64,000 nt of DNA from CAZGNZ01 sp964527215 (lineage in GTDB: Bacteria; Fidelibacterota; Marinisomatia; SCGC-AAA003-L08; JACNLC01), in assembly GCA_964527215.1 (NCBI GenBank), contig CAZGNZ010000011.1:1-64000 (forward strand), written 5' to 3'. This document shows, piece by piece, positions 53,856 to 63,958 of this stretch. Position numbers and translations under genes: made by a program. The notes under the pieces are model-generated. The model had not been told where the DNA came from. It saw only the letters and a program-made list of their open reading frames with translations, and did not search any database. Every line of letters begins with the position of its first letter. The first letter of the stretch is position 1.

Positions 53856-56318
53856 TTATTCCGGTTCTGATTTTTTGGATGATTTTTTAATGCCAAGCTG
53901 GGTAAAAACCAGCTCATTTTTGACAGCTTTTACTGAAATGGTACCGGAATTTTCAAATTCCCCGGTCAAAAATTTCTCTGCAATGGCATTTTCGATACGG
54001 TTTTGGATAACACGACGCAGGGGTCTGGCCCCCCAGTCCTTATGATTGCCTTCCTCAAGAAGCAGTTCACGGGCACTTTTTGTGATCCTGAACCGAAATC
54101 CCCGTTCCCGCAGATTTTCCCGAATATCCATCAACTGGAGATCGACAATGTCAAAGAGTTCAACTTCAGTCAGCCGCTTGAATATCAGGATTTCATCCAG
54201 TCTGTTCAGAAATTCAGGTTTGAAGGTTCGATGCACTTCGTTCAGTATATCCGCATTGATGTCCTTCTGCTTTGATTGGAAATCCTGTGTATTGAATCCT
54301 ATTGAGGTTGAACTCTGATGCCGTGTCCCCAGATTGGTGGTCAGAATGATGATGGTATTCCGAAAATCCACCTTGCGTCCCAAACTGTCTGTGATTCGGC
54401 CTTCATCAAGTATCTGAAGCAGGACATTAAAAACATCATGATGAGCCTTTTCCACCTCATCAAACAGTACAACGGAATAGGGATTCCGGCGCACCCGTTC
54501 CGTGAGCTGACCTCCCTCTTCATATCCCACATAGCCGGGAGGAGCTCCCATCAGACGGGAGACGTTGTGGCGCTCCATGTATTCCGACATGTCAATTTTC
54601 ACCAGCGCATCTTCGCTGTTGAATAGGTATCTGGCCAGAACCTTTGCCAGTTCCGTCTTGCCCACTCCTGTGGGTCCCAGGAACAGGAATGATCCAATTG
54701 GGCGGACCGGATTTTTAAAGCCTGTCCGGGCCCTTCGAATAGACTGTGACAGTTTCTCAATGGCCTCCTCCTGACCAATCACCAACTTTTTCAGCTCATC
54801 GTCCATCCGCAGCAGCCGCTGGGATTCGGACTGAGCCACTTTGTTCACGGGTATTCCCGTAATCATGGATACGACATTTGCCACTTCTTCGCCACTGATC
54901 AAGGGCCGCTGGTCTTCCTTTTCCTTTATCCATTTTTCCTGAAGCTTTTCAAGCTTTTGCTGCAGGCGGCGTTCCTTATCCCGAAACTCAGCTGCTTTCT
55001 CAAACTGCTGCTTGGCAATGACCTTTTCCTTGCTGCGGCCGATACTTTGAATCTGTTTTTCCAGTTTAACGATGTCATCCGGCACGTAAATATTGTTGAT
55101 ATGGACCCGTGCACCCACTTCGTCCATAACGTCGATTGCTTTGTCCGGCAGGTATTTATCAGAAATATACCGGTCACTCAGCTCCACACAGGAGCGCAGC
55201 GCTTTTTCCGTGTACACCACCTGATGGTGTTCTTCATATTTCTTCTTCAGACCGCCGAGGATCTGGAAAGTATCCTGGACTGAAGGTGCATTTACCATGA
55301 TTTTCTGGAATCGCCGTTCCAGTGCACCGTCCTTTTCAATATGATTGCGGTATTCATCCAGCGTGGTGGCTCCCACAACCTGGATCTCACCCCTCGCAAG
55401 TGCCGGTTTGAACATATTGGCGGCGTCCAGGCTGCCTGAAGCGCTCCCGGCACCCACCAGCGTATGGAGCTCATCAATAAATATGATGATGTCAGTGGCA
55501 GCTTCAAGTTCCTTCATCAGTGTCTGCATCCGTTCCTCGAACTGGCCGCGATATTTGGTTCCGGCAATCAAACCGGTGAGATCCAGCGCTACCACCCGCT
55601 GTCCCCATAAGACCCTGGGCACCGTCTTGTCCAGAATACGAAGTGCCAATCCTTCCACAATTGCGGTTTTGCCCACCCCCGGTTCTCCGATCAGTACCGG
55701 ATTGTTTTTTTTCCTCCTGGATAAAATCTGAGCCACCCGTTCTATTTCCAGATCCCTGCCAATCACAGGATCCAGCTTGTTTTCTGACGCCAGTTTTGAG
55801 ATATCCCGACTGAACAGGTCCAAATTCTGGGTCTGACTGACTTTTTTCACCGGTTTTCCGGCAGCAGGTTTCGGCGGAGCAGACTCTATGTACGAAAGCA
55901 GCAGATCGTAATCAATCGAGAAGCTGTCCAGAATTTCCCAGGCCAACCCATCCTTTTCGGCTGCAATTGACAGCAGCAGATGAACGTCATCTGCGATTTC
56001 CTGCGCCAGCTTCTGAGCCTCTTTCAGCGTATTGCGCAGAATGCGTTCTGCCCGTCGGGTTAACGGCAGATGCCCCAGGGTCAGCGTACCTCCTGAAGCC
56101 TTCATCATGGAATCAACCATCAGGCGCATTTCCTGCAGATCCACATTGACCGACTGCAGAATTCTGGCGGCATTTCCGCTCGTATCCTTTAAAATTCCCA
56201 ACAGGAGATGTTCGGACCCAACATAGCTGTGACCATGCCTGATCGCTTCTTCCTTGGCAAATTTTAGTACCAGCTGAATACGTTTTGAATAATTGCCTTT
56301 CATATTTTCCCTGTTCAA
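53856..56318 (-). CDS. clpC: ClpC-type AAA+ unfoldase
   Basis: 820 residues. Clp N-domain (KFAKEEAIRHGHSYVGSEHLLLGIL), first AAA domain (Walker A GEPGVGKTAIV), a UVR motif (QQFEKAAEFRDKERRLQQK) in the short middle domain, second AAA domain (GPTGVGKTELAK), and C-terminal D2-small domain. SIGFNTQ fits the ClpP-contact loop, so it should deliver substrates to ClpP (not in this window). Start overlaps the lolD stop by 4 bp. Confidence 0.96.
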   Translation of the reverse strand: MNRENMKGNYSKRIQLVLKFAKEEAIRHGHSYVGSEHLLLGILKDTSGNAARILQSVNVDLQEMRLMVDSMMKASGGTLTLGHLPLTRRAERILRNTLKEAQKLAQEIADDVHLLLSIAAEKDGLAWEILDSFSIDYDLLLSYIESAPPKPAAGKPVKKVSQTQNLDLFSRDISKLASENKLDPVIGRDLEIERVAQILSRRKKNNPVLIGEPGVGKTAIVEGLALRILDKTVPRVLWGQRVVALDLTGLIAGTKYRGQFEERMQTLMKELEAATDIIIFIDELHTLVGAGSASGSLDAANMFKPALARGEIQVVGATTLDEYRNHIEKDGALERRFQKIMVNAPSVQDTFQILGGLKKKYEEHHQVVYTEKALRSCVELSDRYISDKYLPDKAIDVMDEVGARVHINNIYVPDDIVKLEKQIQSIGRSKEKVIAKQQFEKAAEFRDKERRLQQKLEKLQEKWIKEKEDQRPLISGEEVANVVSMITGIPVNKVAQSESQRLLRMDDELKKLVIGQEEAIEKLSQSIRRARTGFKNPVRPIGSFLFLGPTGVGKTELAKVLARYLFNSEDALVKIDMSEYMERHNVSRLMGAPPGYVGYEEGGQLTERVRRNPYSVVLFDEVEKAHHDVFNVLLQILDEGRITDSLGRKVDFRNTIIILTTNLGTRHQSSTSIGFNTQDFQSKQKDINADILNEVHRTFKPEFLNRLDEILIFKRLTEVELFDIVDLQLMDIRENLRERGFRFRITKSARELLLEEGNHKDWGARPLRRVIQNRIENAIAEKFLTGEFENSGTISVKAVKNELVFTQLGIKKSSKKSEPE

Positions 56319-57019
56319 TTTCCTGTTTTCAAACCCTCAGCGTGATTGGGGCGTTTGCTTGTTTCCAGTTTCCCGTTTGACAGATATAACACCCGGTCCG
56401 CTATCTGCCTGACAGTGCGGTCATGGGTAGCAATAATAAATGACTGATCGAATTCCTGTCTCAGCCTGATGATAAGATTCAGCAGTACCTGACTGTTTTC
56501 GTCATCCAGATTTCCGGTGGGCTCGTCTGCCAGCACAACCCGGGGTTCATTCACAAGTGCCCGGAGCATTGCGATTCTCTGCTTTTCTCCGCCCGAAATC
56601 TGCGACGGATAATGCCTGGCCCGGTTTTCAAGTCCCATAAAGGTGAGAAATTCCATGGCTTTACGCCTAGCATCAACGGAACTGCGGCGGATGAGCATCT
56701 GAGGAATCATCAGGTTTTCCAGTACGGTAAACTCCGGCAGCAGATGATGATACTGAAAAACAAAACCGATTTTTCGGGCCCGGATATGGGCCAGCTCTTC
56801 CCCCGAATGAATGACGGTTCCTCCAATTTCCAGCGTCCCGCTGTCATAGCGGTCAATTAAACCCAGAATATGCAGCAGCGTGGATTTTCCGGCTCCGCTG
56901 GGTCCCATGATTACCACCACCTCCCCTGCATCCAATTCCAACTGCAGATCAGCCAAAACCGGAATTTCCTCAGCCTGGGTATAGTACGATTTGAAAATAT
57001 TTTCTGCCTTCAATACCAT
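56315..57019 (-). CDS. lolD: LolD-like ABC transporter ATPase
   Basis: 234 residues. Walker A GPSGAGKSTLL, Q-loop VFQYHHLLPEF, ABC signature ISGGEKQRIAMLRAL, Walker B VVLADEPTGNLD. LolD powers release of lipoproteins from the inner membrane; it fits here with the two FtsX-like permeases upstream. AGGAAC ribosome binding site before ATG 57019. The 243-bp gap to the second permease gene holds nothing recognisable. Confidence 0.93.
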   Translation of the reverse strand: MVLKAENIFKSYYTQAEEIPVLADLQLELDAGEVVVIMGPSGAGKSTLLHILGLIDRYDSGTLEIGGTVIHSGEELAHIRARKIGFVFQYHHLLPEFTVLENLMIPQMLIRRSSVDARRKAMEFLTFMGLENRARHYPSQISGGEKQRIAMLRALVNEPRVVLADEPTGNLDDENSQVLLNLIIRLRQEFDQSFIIATHDRTVRQIADRVLYLSNGKLETSKRPNHAEGLKTGN

Positions 57020-57262
57020 TTGTTGTTCCTGAAAGGACTATCCGATTTTTGAAGATTTCAATTCCCGCTGCAGCTGTATATCGTCCTGAAAGCAGGTCCC
57101 TGGCGGACAGGCAGGCAATGCAGTCTATCTGGATTTTGCAAAAAGCCGGACCAACGCGAAACCCGGTTGTACTGGCAGGACCGGTTTTCAAGACATGGCA
57201 AAACTGCAGGGTAATGAATGAGATAACTTACAAATATTCCCTGATACAGACCGAGAATACAG

Positions 57263-58441
57263 CTATTTTACATGCTCGATCGCATCAATCGGAGCCAGTT
57301 TCGAGGCTTTCCAGGCTGGATAAATACCGGCAGCCAGAACCAGCAGCAGTGATATCACAAACACCACGACCATTTTCGGTGTGCCCAACAACAGAGGAAA
57401 TGACATCATTGGAAACGAACCCATGATCTGGTGAATCAAATGCCATTTTGCTTCCGCCCTAATGACAAGGACCGCCGCCGCCAGCCCCGCCAACCCGCCG
57501 GAAATACCTGTCAGTAAAGCCTGGATGATAAATATCCCCGCAATTCTGGCCGGCGGCCAGCCCATCGTTCCGAGAATTCCAATCTGGGGTATTTTCCGCA
57601 TCACAGACATCATCATGATACTCAGCAAATTGAAGCTTGAGATGCAGACAATCATGAATCCGAATCCGGTGTATGCCAGTTTCTCCAGTTTCATGGCGGC
57701 GACCAAATCTCCGTATTCCGTCTGCCAGGACCGATACTGAGTGTCAGGAAACATATCGTGCAGCTCTGCAATTTGGGATTCACTCAGTTCATTCGACAGA
57801 ATCAGGTTGGGATTCCGGTTGTTCTTAAACAATTTCAGACCCGTTTCATACGGCACGAACGCATAATTCAGATCCATATCAACCAGCTCCATTTCATACT
57901 TTCCTGTCACCTTGAGTGCAACTCGCGGCGGAGTGCCGGATATCAGACTGACATCCAGCGGCGAAATAAGAAACACTTCCATACCCTCCAGCAAATCCAG
58001 TCGGTCCGCAAGCTCTCTGCCCAGGTACAAGCCGGTACTGTCCTTCTCAACTGCTTCAGATTCCGGGGATAGAAAATCACGTGAATACTGCGCAAACGAT
58101 TCAACCGCGCGGACAGTGATGATACGAAATTGATCCCCCCGGCTGAGGATGGCTTTCCGTTCCAGCATTCGGTAGGATTGTATCCCGATGTTGGCCAGAT
58201 GATGTCGGACATCTTCCAGGCTGTCTTTCCCGGACTGACGCATAGCCAGTCGGGCCGGTGCCGGAAAATTCCTCAGTTTCTGGAAAATTTCAAGCTCCAT
58301 GCCATCCATCACCGCAAAAGTCAGGGAAACCACCATCGTACCCAGCATGACGCCGAGAACCGGAATGTAAATTGACCAGCTGCGCCGGGAGGTTCCGCCT
58401 TTTCGCGAGATGAATTTCCAGCTCAGAATCATCTGGTTCAT
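57263..58441 (-). CDS. LolC/LolE-like lipoprotein-releasing permease (second)
   Basis: 392 residues. FtsX/LolE layout: N-terminal membrane helix, a periplasmic domain, and three C-terminal helices (IVCISSFNLLSIMMMSVMRKIPQIGILGTMG block). The start overlaps the first permease gene by 4 bp. Forms, with the first permease and LolD, an asymmetric LolCDE-like complex. Confidence 0.9.
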   Translation of the reverse strand: MNQMILSWKFISRKGGTSRRSWSIYIPVLGVMLGTMVVSLTFAVMDGMELEIFQKLRNFPAPARLAMRQSGKDSLEDVRHHLANIGIQSYRMLERKAILSRGDQFRIITVRAVESFAQYSRDFLSPESEAVEKDSTGLYLGRELADRLDLLEGMEVFLISPLDVSLISGTPPRVALKVTGKYEMELVDMDLNYAFVPYETGLKLFKNNRNPNLILSNELSESQIAELHDMFPDTQYRSWQTEYGDLVAAMKLEKLAYTGFGFMIVCISSFNLLSIMMMSVMRKIPQIGILGTMGWPPARIAGIFIIQALLTGISGGLAGLAAAVLVIRAEAKWHLIHQIMGSFPMMSFPLLLGTPKMVVVFVISLLLVLAAGIYPAWKASKLAPIDAIEHVK

Positions 58442-59658
58442 TCGTATTTCACTGCCTCCGCCGGTTGAATGCTTTTTGTTCTAAGACAGGGAATTACGGT
58501 GGCAGACATGGCCAGAATCATGGCAAGGACCGGATACATGATCAGATTTTCGGCGGACCAGCCCACCGGCAGATAATCAAGAAAATAGACATTCGAAGAC
58601 AGGGAAATAAACTTGAACCGGGACTGCAGTACCAGAAAAATCAGACTGCACACAAAGCCGGAAAGAGCGCCGATGCTGCCGATGGCAAATCCTTCCCAGA
58701 GAAACACAGAAATGATATCCTTCTGACGGAATCCGATTGTTTTCAGGATGCCGATATCTCTGGTTTTCTCACGAATAATCATCCACAGGGATGAGCTGAT
58801 ATTGAACACAGCCAGCAGTATAATAAAGAGGATGACAATTTTAATCGGGACATCATATATTCTGAGCCACCGAAAAAGGGTGGCATGCCGTTCCTGCCAC
58901 GTTGTGGTCAGGAAAGGATATCCTCCAATGGCGTCCATCAGGGCAGCATCAATACGGGCTGTCTGCCGGGGCCGGTCCGTCATTGTGACAATACCGGAAT
59001 AGCCCGTCATATCAAAGAGCTCACCGGCATCCCGGATCGAAACGAAATTCAGGAGACGGTCATACTCGGCAAAACCGGTTTTAAACACCGCAGATACCGT
59101 AAACTGCCGGGCTTCCAGTTCACCATTTCTGATAAACCTCTCCAGATCAAACAGAAGCACCGGATCGCCTGGCCTGGCATCCAGTGCGGCAGCCAGTTCC
59201 GATCCGATAATCACCTTGCCGGGTCCGACATCCAGTGCCCCGGCAGCAATAAAACGATTCAAATGAAACACTGTGCGTGCAGTCGAATCGGATATCCCGT
59301 AAACAATGATCCCGTCTGTCGCCGCGCCTTTCCGAATCATGGCATGCCTCTCGATATAGGGGATGCTGGTCCGGATTTCCGGAACGTTGGTTATTTTTTC
59401 CTGCAGAAATCGGAATTCGTCTTCGGATATTGGATGTTCTGAAAGCTGGGAGTATTTCTGAATCCGAATATGCCCATCCAGATCAGCCAGTTTTTCCCGA
59501 ATGGCATCTGAAAATCCATCAGAAAAGGCGGATATGATATTGAGAAATGCAACCCCCAACATCAGCCCTACTATACTGAGTACAGTTGTAAATGATATAA
59601 ATCCAAATGTATGCCGGGAGCGAAGTTGACGGAAGGCGATTTGACGGTTGACTGACAA
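58438..59658 (-). CDS. LolC/LolE-like lipoprotein-releasing permease (first)
   Basis: 406 residues. N-terminal IAFRQLRSRHTFGFISFTTVLSIVGLMLGVAFL, periplasmic domain, and C-terminal transmembrane triplet with NISSSLWMIIREKTRDIGILKTIGF. The pattern is typical of lipoprotein-releasing permeases. First gene of the set lolC/E - lolC/E - lolD - clpC. Confidence 0.92.
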   Translation of the reverse strand: MSVNRQIAFRQLRSRHTFGFISFTTVLSIVGLMLGVAFLNIISAFSDGFSDAIREKLADLDGHIRIQKYSQLSEHPISEDEFRFLQEKITNVPEIRTSIPYIERHAMIRKGAATDGIIVYGISDSTARTVFHLNRFIAAGALDVGPGKVIIGSELAAALDARPGDPVLLFDLERFIRNGELEARQFTVSAVFKTGFAEYDRLLNFVSIRDAGELFDMTGYSGIVTMTDRPRQTARIDAALMDAIGGYPFLTTTWQERHATLFRWLRIYDVPIKIVILFIILLAVFNISSSLWMIIREKTRDIGILKTIGFRQKDIISVFLWEGFAIGSIGALSGFVCSLIFLVLQSRFKFISLSSNVYFLDYLPVGWSAENLIMYPVLAMILAMSATVIPCLRTKSIQPAEAVKYE

Positions 59659-59723
59659 GTTTTCTAATCTTGGATGAAAGGTTTATTTTTCTGGAACAGG
59701 TGAGGTGAAATGCAGGCTTTCAA

Positions 59724-62700
59724 TCAGAAACCGATTTTATCTTCCAGTTCTTCAACCAACTCATCCAGCTGATCGAAGGTTTTGCCGATGTTTGGAGGAA
59801 CTTTGCCAATAAAGTACCAGGTGTCGGTGGCTTTTTCAATGAACTTCAGGGCATTTTCGTAATCCTCGTGCTCAATGTAGCATTTCCCAAGATTAAAACA
59901 GAAATGAGCCAATTTCACCTGATCGTTCATTTCAGTCGCAATTTCGATTGCCCGTTTGAAATAGCTGACACTGTCTTCCCAGTTGTCTTTTTTCAAATGC
60001 ATCATACCGATGTTGTTGCAGATGATGGCCAGCCTTGCAGGATCGTTCAGTTCCTGGACAATCGAAAGCGCTTTATGGGACGCATTGATTGCTTCATCAA
60101 TATCTCCCTTTCCCTGATAAAGCAGGGCGATATTGTTGTAGCGCACGGCCATATTGACCCGGTCCCCCCGTTTCTGGGCCAGGCGGAGTGCTTTCTGAAC
60201 GTATTTGATGGCTCCGTCAAAATCTCCCTTTCGGCGCATCATTTCACCGATATTGGTATAATCCGTTGCCATGGCCGCCTTATTTCCCAGTCCCAGATTA
60301 ATGGCCAGGCTTCGTTTGTAAAATCCGATAGCGCCGTCGAAATCACCTTTCCCGCTCAATGCCAGTCCAATATGGTTGTAACGGTTGGCCATCTTCACCC
60401 GGTCATCCAGTTCTTCAGCGATGGTCAGCGCTTTTTTATGGTAATCAATGGCTTCATCAAACTGATTTTTGCGGCAGAGCACCGTACCGATATTGATATA
60501 CACAACGGCCATATTTAATCGGTCGTTCAGTTCTTCAACAATTTCCAGCGCCTTTTTATAATTCTCCATGGCACCTTCGAAATCCCCTTTGTCCTGAAGA
60601 GCAATCCCGATATTGTTCAGGTCAACGTGCATGGATGATCGTTTCTCAAGTTTTTCATGAATTCCCAGAGCCATTTTGAATTTCTCAATGGCCCCGTCAT
60701 AATTCCCCTGAGCATGGTGCAGCCCGCCCAGATTGTTCAGCACTGCCGCCTGCTGCATGACATCATCTTCTCCGGTCAGCAGTTCCAGGGCAAGATTATA
60801 GTGAACAACGGCTTTGTCAAATACTTTTCTGTTTTGGTAAAGAGTGGCTATGTAGTTGTTTACCTGGGCCATATCGGATCGATTGTCATTCGCCTTGTGG
60901 ATATCCAGTGCTTTCTGGTACAGCTCAAGCGCTCTGTCATATTCGCCCAGTTTTACATACATTGCACCGGATTCCTGGTACGCCTGACCCACCATCGGGC
61001 TGTTTGGATTATCCAGGAACAGAATCAGGCTTTGTTCATGATACCCAATTGCCTGCCGGAAATTGCCCAGTTCTCCGCTTTCCTGTCCAAGGCACCGCAT
61101 TGCCTGAAATACATATTCCCGGTTATCCACTTTTTCAGCAGCAGACAGCATGCTTTGTGCGGTTTCAAATGCCTCTTCATAGCGGCCCATCCAGTTCTGT
61201 GCAAAATTCCGCTGGCGGAGTGCCAGAAATTTGACTTCAGCCCCGTTTTGTGACAATTCCGGAATCTGTGAAAGAAAAGCCAGACATTTATCGCAGTGAG
61301 ACAGACATTCCGTCATGGCATACTGCTTGAAACTGAGTTCCGCCGCATTCAGTTCCGACTGTGCCGCTTCCAGAATGGCATCTTCATCGATGGGTTCCTC
61401 GCTTGTCACCTGGGTCAGCTGCAGCGTCAATCCGTCGATCAGTCCCCGGGCAATCTGAAGATGCCGGTCAATTTGTTCCGCCACAACCGGATAGGACGAT
61501 AACTGTTCACTGTAAATGTTTTTGAGCGATTTGGCAATTCGTTTATGCAGCACCCTGCGTTTAGGAGCATCAATTCCCTGGTAGACAAAATTATGAATCA
61601 GCCGATGAGTGAAGGAATAGCATTCCAGAATTTCATCACCGATCAGTTCAGAATCCTCAGCCCGTATCAGTTCATGTTTCTGGCTCAGTTCTTCCAGCTG
61701 GTCCAGCAGCTCAAGTTCATCCATTCGAAGAACCTGTTCAATAATGTTGGAAAGAAACTGTTCACCGTTTACGCTGGCACATTCAATAATTTTTTTGAGA
61801 TCTTCCCGAACATGCGACACACGTTCAGTGATGACACCGTCAATTGAGGTTGGCAGATTGGTCAGGGTTTCCGACTGAAGACGAAATTTTCCATCAGCAT
61901 CCTGATAAATTTCATCGGTCTGCTGCAGGTAGCCCAGAATTTCTGTTGCAAACAGCGGATGGCCTTCAGTGATCATGCGGAGCTGATCACAGAAATCTTC
62001 AGGAAACTCATTCGGGGAAAATTCCATTGATACCAGTGACTGGATATCTTTGCCGTCAAAAGGTGATATGGACATCTCCTCCAGCCAGCCGTCATGACGG
62101 GCCACGTGAGATTCCTTTTTTGTATAATTCCGCAGCTCGTTCATCACCTCCAGCAGGGGATGTCGAACAGTGGTATAGGTGCCCTCCGGCGTAATCTGGT
62201 CACGTCCCATTGCGATATCATGAGGACGGTAGCTGCCGATCAGCAGGATTGGAAAAGGTTTGACGCGAAGGGTTCTGCCAAGCACAAACAGCAGATTCAG
62301 ACTGGACTGGTCTGCCCACTGGAGGTCATCTATAAATATTATCAGGGGTTCTTTTTGCGAAAGACGGCGCAGTTCGTTTTCGTAGATATTCTGAATATCT
62401 TCGGCATTTTTAACATTGTCCGTGCTCATTTTATTGCCGAAATGCCGCTTGGATGCCTGAACCGTGCGGATACCGGCAGTGGTGATTTCCCCGATCACCG
62501 GGATCGCTGCAATCCATTCCGGTCCGGATTCATTAATCACCGCCATCAGACGCTCGCGGGTGGACATCCGCTTCTCCATCGTATCCCCAACTGCATCTGA
62601 ATTGAGCTGTACAAGAACCTGTTTGAACGGGGCGTATGGGGTTGCACCTTCCTTATCGATGCATTCAGAAATGGCGATCAGGCAGCCAGCGTCATGTTCT

Positions 62701-62849
62701 TCCACGAACTTGCGTACCAGCGTGGTTTTTCCACTGCCGGATTCCCCGTGCAGGAACACAATTTTCCCGTTTCCCTGACGGGTTTCTTCCAGCATTTGTT
62801 CAAATTTGGTATATTCAGCTTCCCGGCCGACAAAAATGTCCTGAGACAT
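59724..62849 (-). CDS. AAA/STAND-like ATPase with long TPR array
   Basis: 1041 residues. N-terminal AAA_16/NACHT-like ATPase (VGREAEYTKFEQML; Walker A GESGSGKTT at 35-43; Walker B IIFIDDLQWADQ), an intermediate helical domain, and from about residue 560 to the end some ten to eleven TPRs with a highly regular register (for example AMENYKKALEIVEELNDR, AIDYHKKALTIAEELDDR, AIKYVQKALRLAQKRGDR). Such ATPase-TPR proteins are signal-transduction scaffolds of the STAND class, and in other lineages precede cyclase or kinase domains; no output domain is fused here. The target is unknown. Alone between lolC/E and the DHH gene. Confidence 0.9.
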   Translation of the reverse strand: MSQDIFVGREAEYTKFEQMLEETRQGNGKIVFLHGESGSGKTTLVRKFVEEHDAGCLIAISECIDKEGATPYAPFKQVLVQLNSDAVGDTMEKRMSTRERLMAVINESGPEWIAAIPVIGEITTAGIRTVQASKRHFGNKMSTDNVKNAEDIQNIYENELRRLSQKEPLIIFIDDLQWADQSSLNLLFVLGRTLRVKPFPILLIGSYRPHDIAMGRDQITPEGTYTTVRHPLLEVMNELRNYTKKESHVARHDGWLEEMSISPFDGKDIQSLVSMEFSPNEFPEDFCDQLRMITEGHPLFATEILGYLQQTDEIYQDADGKFRLQSETLTNLPTSIDGVITERVSHVREDLKKIIECASVNGEQFLSNIIEQVLRMDELELLDQLEELSQKHELIRAEDSELIGDEILECYSFTHRLIHNFVYQGIDAPKRRVLHKRIAKSLKNIYSEQLSSYPVVAEQIDRHLQIARGLIDGLTLQLTQVTSEEPIDEDAILEAAQSELNAAELSFKQYAMTECLSHCDKCLAFLSQIPELSQNGAEVKFLALRQRNFAQNWMGRYEEAFETAQSMLSAAEKVDNREYVFQAMRCLGQESGELGNFRQAIGYHEQSLILFLDNPNSPMVGQAYQESGAMYVKLGEYDRALELYQKALDIHKANDNRSDMAQVNNYIATLYQNRKVFDKAVVHYNLALELLTGEDDVMQQAAVLNNLGGLHHAQGNYDGAIEKFKMALGIHEKLEKRSSMHVDLNNIGIALQDKGDFEGAMENYKKALEIVEELNDRLNMAVVYINIGTVLCRKNQFDEAIDYHKKALTIAEELDDRVKMANRYNHIGLALSGKGDFDGAIGFYKRSLAINLGLGNKAAMATDYTNIGEMMRRKGDFDGAIKYVQKALRLAQKRGDRVNMAVRYNNIALLYQGKGDIDEAINASHKALSIVQELNDPARLAIICNNIGMMHLKKDNWEDSVSYFKRAIEIATEMNDQVKLAHFCFNLGKCYIEHEDYENALKFIEKATDTWYFIGKVPPNIGKTFDQLDELVEELEDKIGF

Positions 62850-62980
62850 TTCCCCCTCTATTTCAATCGATTAAATTATAATCAACCGGGAATGAATACC
62901 GAGCGGGAAATATCCGATGATATGAATAAATTAAAAACCGGTTAAAACGGGGACAGCTGCCGGAACCGCCAGGGAGAATT

Positions 62981-63958
62981 TTACTGGTTCAGAATATCCA
63001 GGACCCGGCCGCAGATAACATCCTTATCAAAATTCCGGGAATCATGGATCACACCGCCTGCCATGATATTATGACCGCCCCCGAATCCAATTCCTTCAAG
63101 GGTCTGCCGTATCACTCTCGATGCATCCCATTCATCCACTTCATTTCGAACGGAGAAATTGATTTTCCCTCCATTGGTGGCACACAGAACCACAAAATCA
63201 ATTTCCTCCAGAGCCAATACAAAATCTGCCAGTATCCCCAATAGATTCTGCGAGCAGCCGTGAGAGATGTGACAAAAGGCTGCACGTTTATAATATTCTA
63301 CATTTTCAATAACATACTTAAAGTAATCCAGATCCTGAATGCGAATGTAATTCCGCAGTATCCAGTTGACATAATCGAAATTCGCAACCTCGTAGCAGCG
63401 GAAGTATGCCTGAAGATCCGCGGTATTTACTCCGCGGGTCAGCATGGATGTGTCCATGTTTATGCCAATCATGAACGCCGATGCTACATCCCTGCTCATG
63501 GATATCCCAAGTTCCTGATAGTATTCCGTAATAATGGTTGAGCATGAACCGTACTCCACACGGATATCCGAGAATTCCACGTCATCAGGGCTGCGGGTGA
63601 TATGGTGATCAATGACACCGACCTCGTCACCAATGAGATCGGTCACGTTTTTATTCCCTTTGCAGCCGTCAACATTGATGATTTTGTCCGTTTTTTTCAT
63701 ATTAAATTTTTCTATGTTTCGAATATCGATATTCAGATCCTTGATAAACTGCTTCAGGGAATCCCTCTGAATTTCGCCTTCATAAACAAGATTTGATTTA
63801 ATATTGAAATGTTCGAGCAGTTTCTGCAGCCCGAATGCCGTTGCAACAGCATCATGATCCGGAAAATTATGCGGTTGTATATAAATATACTCTTCGTCTT
63901 TTAAAAACTCTATCAGTTCCTGTATTGTTTTCAGATATCGGGAAACTACTTTGGCCAT
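62981..63958 (-). CDS. DHH-family phosphoesterase (NrnA-like)
   Basis: 325 residues. DHH domain with DHDAVATAFGLQKLL (metal-binding DHD, usual DHDxPDSI), VIDHH and a C-terminal DHHA1 domain with GIGFGGGHNIMAGG. Acts on short oligoribonucleotides, 3'-phosphoadenosine phosphate or c-di-nucleotides in characterised relatives; the exact substrate is not decided. Start: ATG 63958, with GAGGA 5 nt upstream; an ATG at 63979 is open but lacks such a site. Confidence 0.93.
   Translation of the reverse strand: MAKVVSRYLKTIQELIEFLKDEEYIYIQPHNFPDHDAVATAFGLQKLLEHFNIKSNLVYEGEIQRDSLKQFIKDLNIDIRNIEKFNMKKTDKIINVDGCKGNKNVTDLIGDEVGVIDHHITRSPDDVEFSDIRVEYGSCSTIITEYYQELGISMSRDVASAFMIGINMDTSMLTRGVNTADLQAYFRCYEVANFDYVNWILRNYIRIQDLDYFKYVIENVEYYKRAAFCHISHGCSQNLLGILADFVLALEEIDFVVLCATNGGKINFSVRNEVDEWDASRVIRQTLEGIGFGGGHNIMAGGVIHDSRNFDKDVICGRVLDILNQ

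Noticed and set aside
56970..57191. 73-residue frame between lolD and the permease gene
   Set aside because: It overlaps the lolD start, lacks any family signature and has no ribosome binding site.
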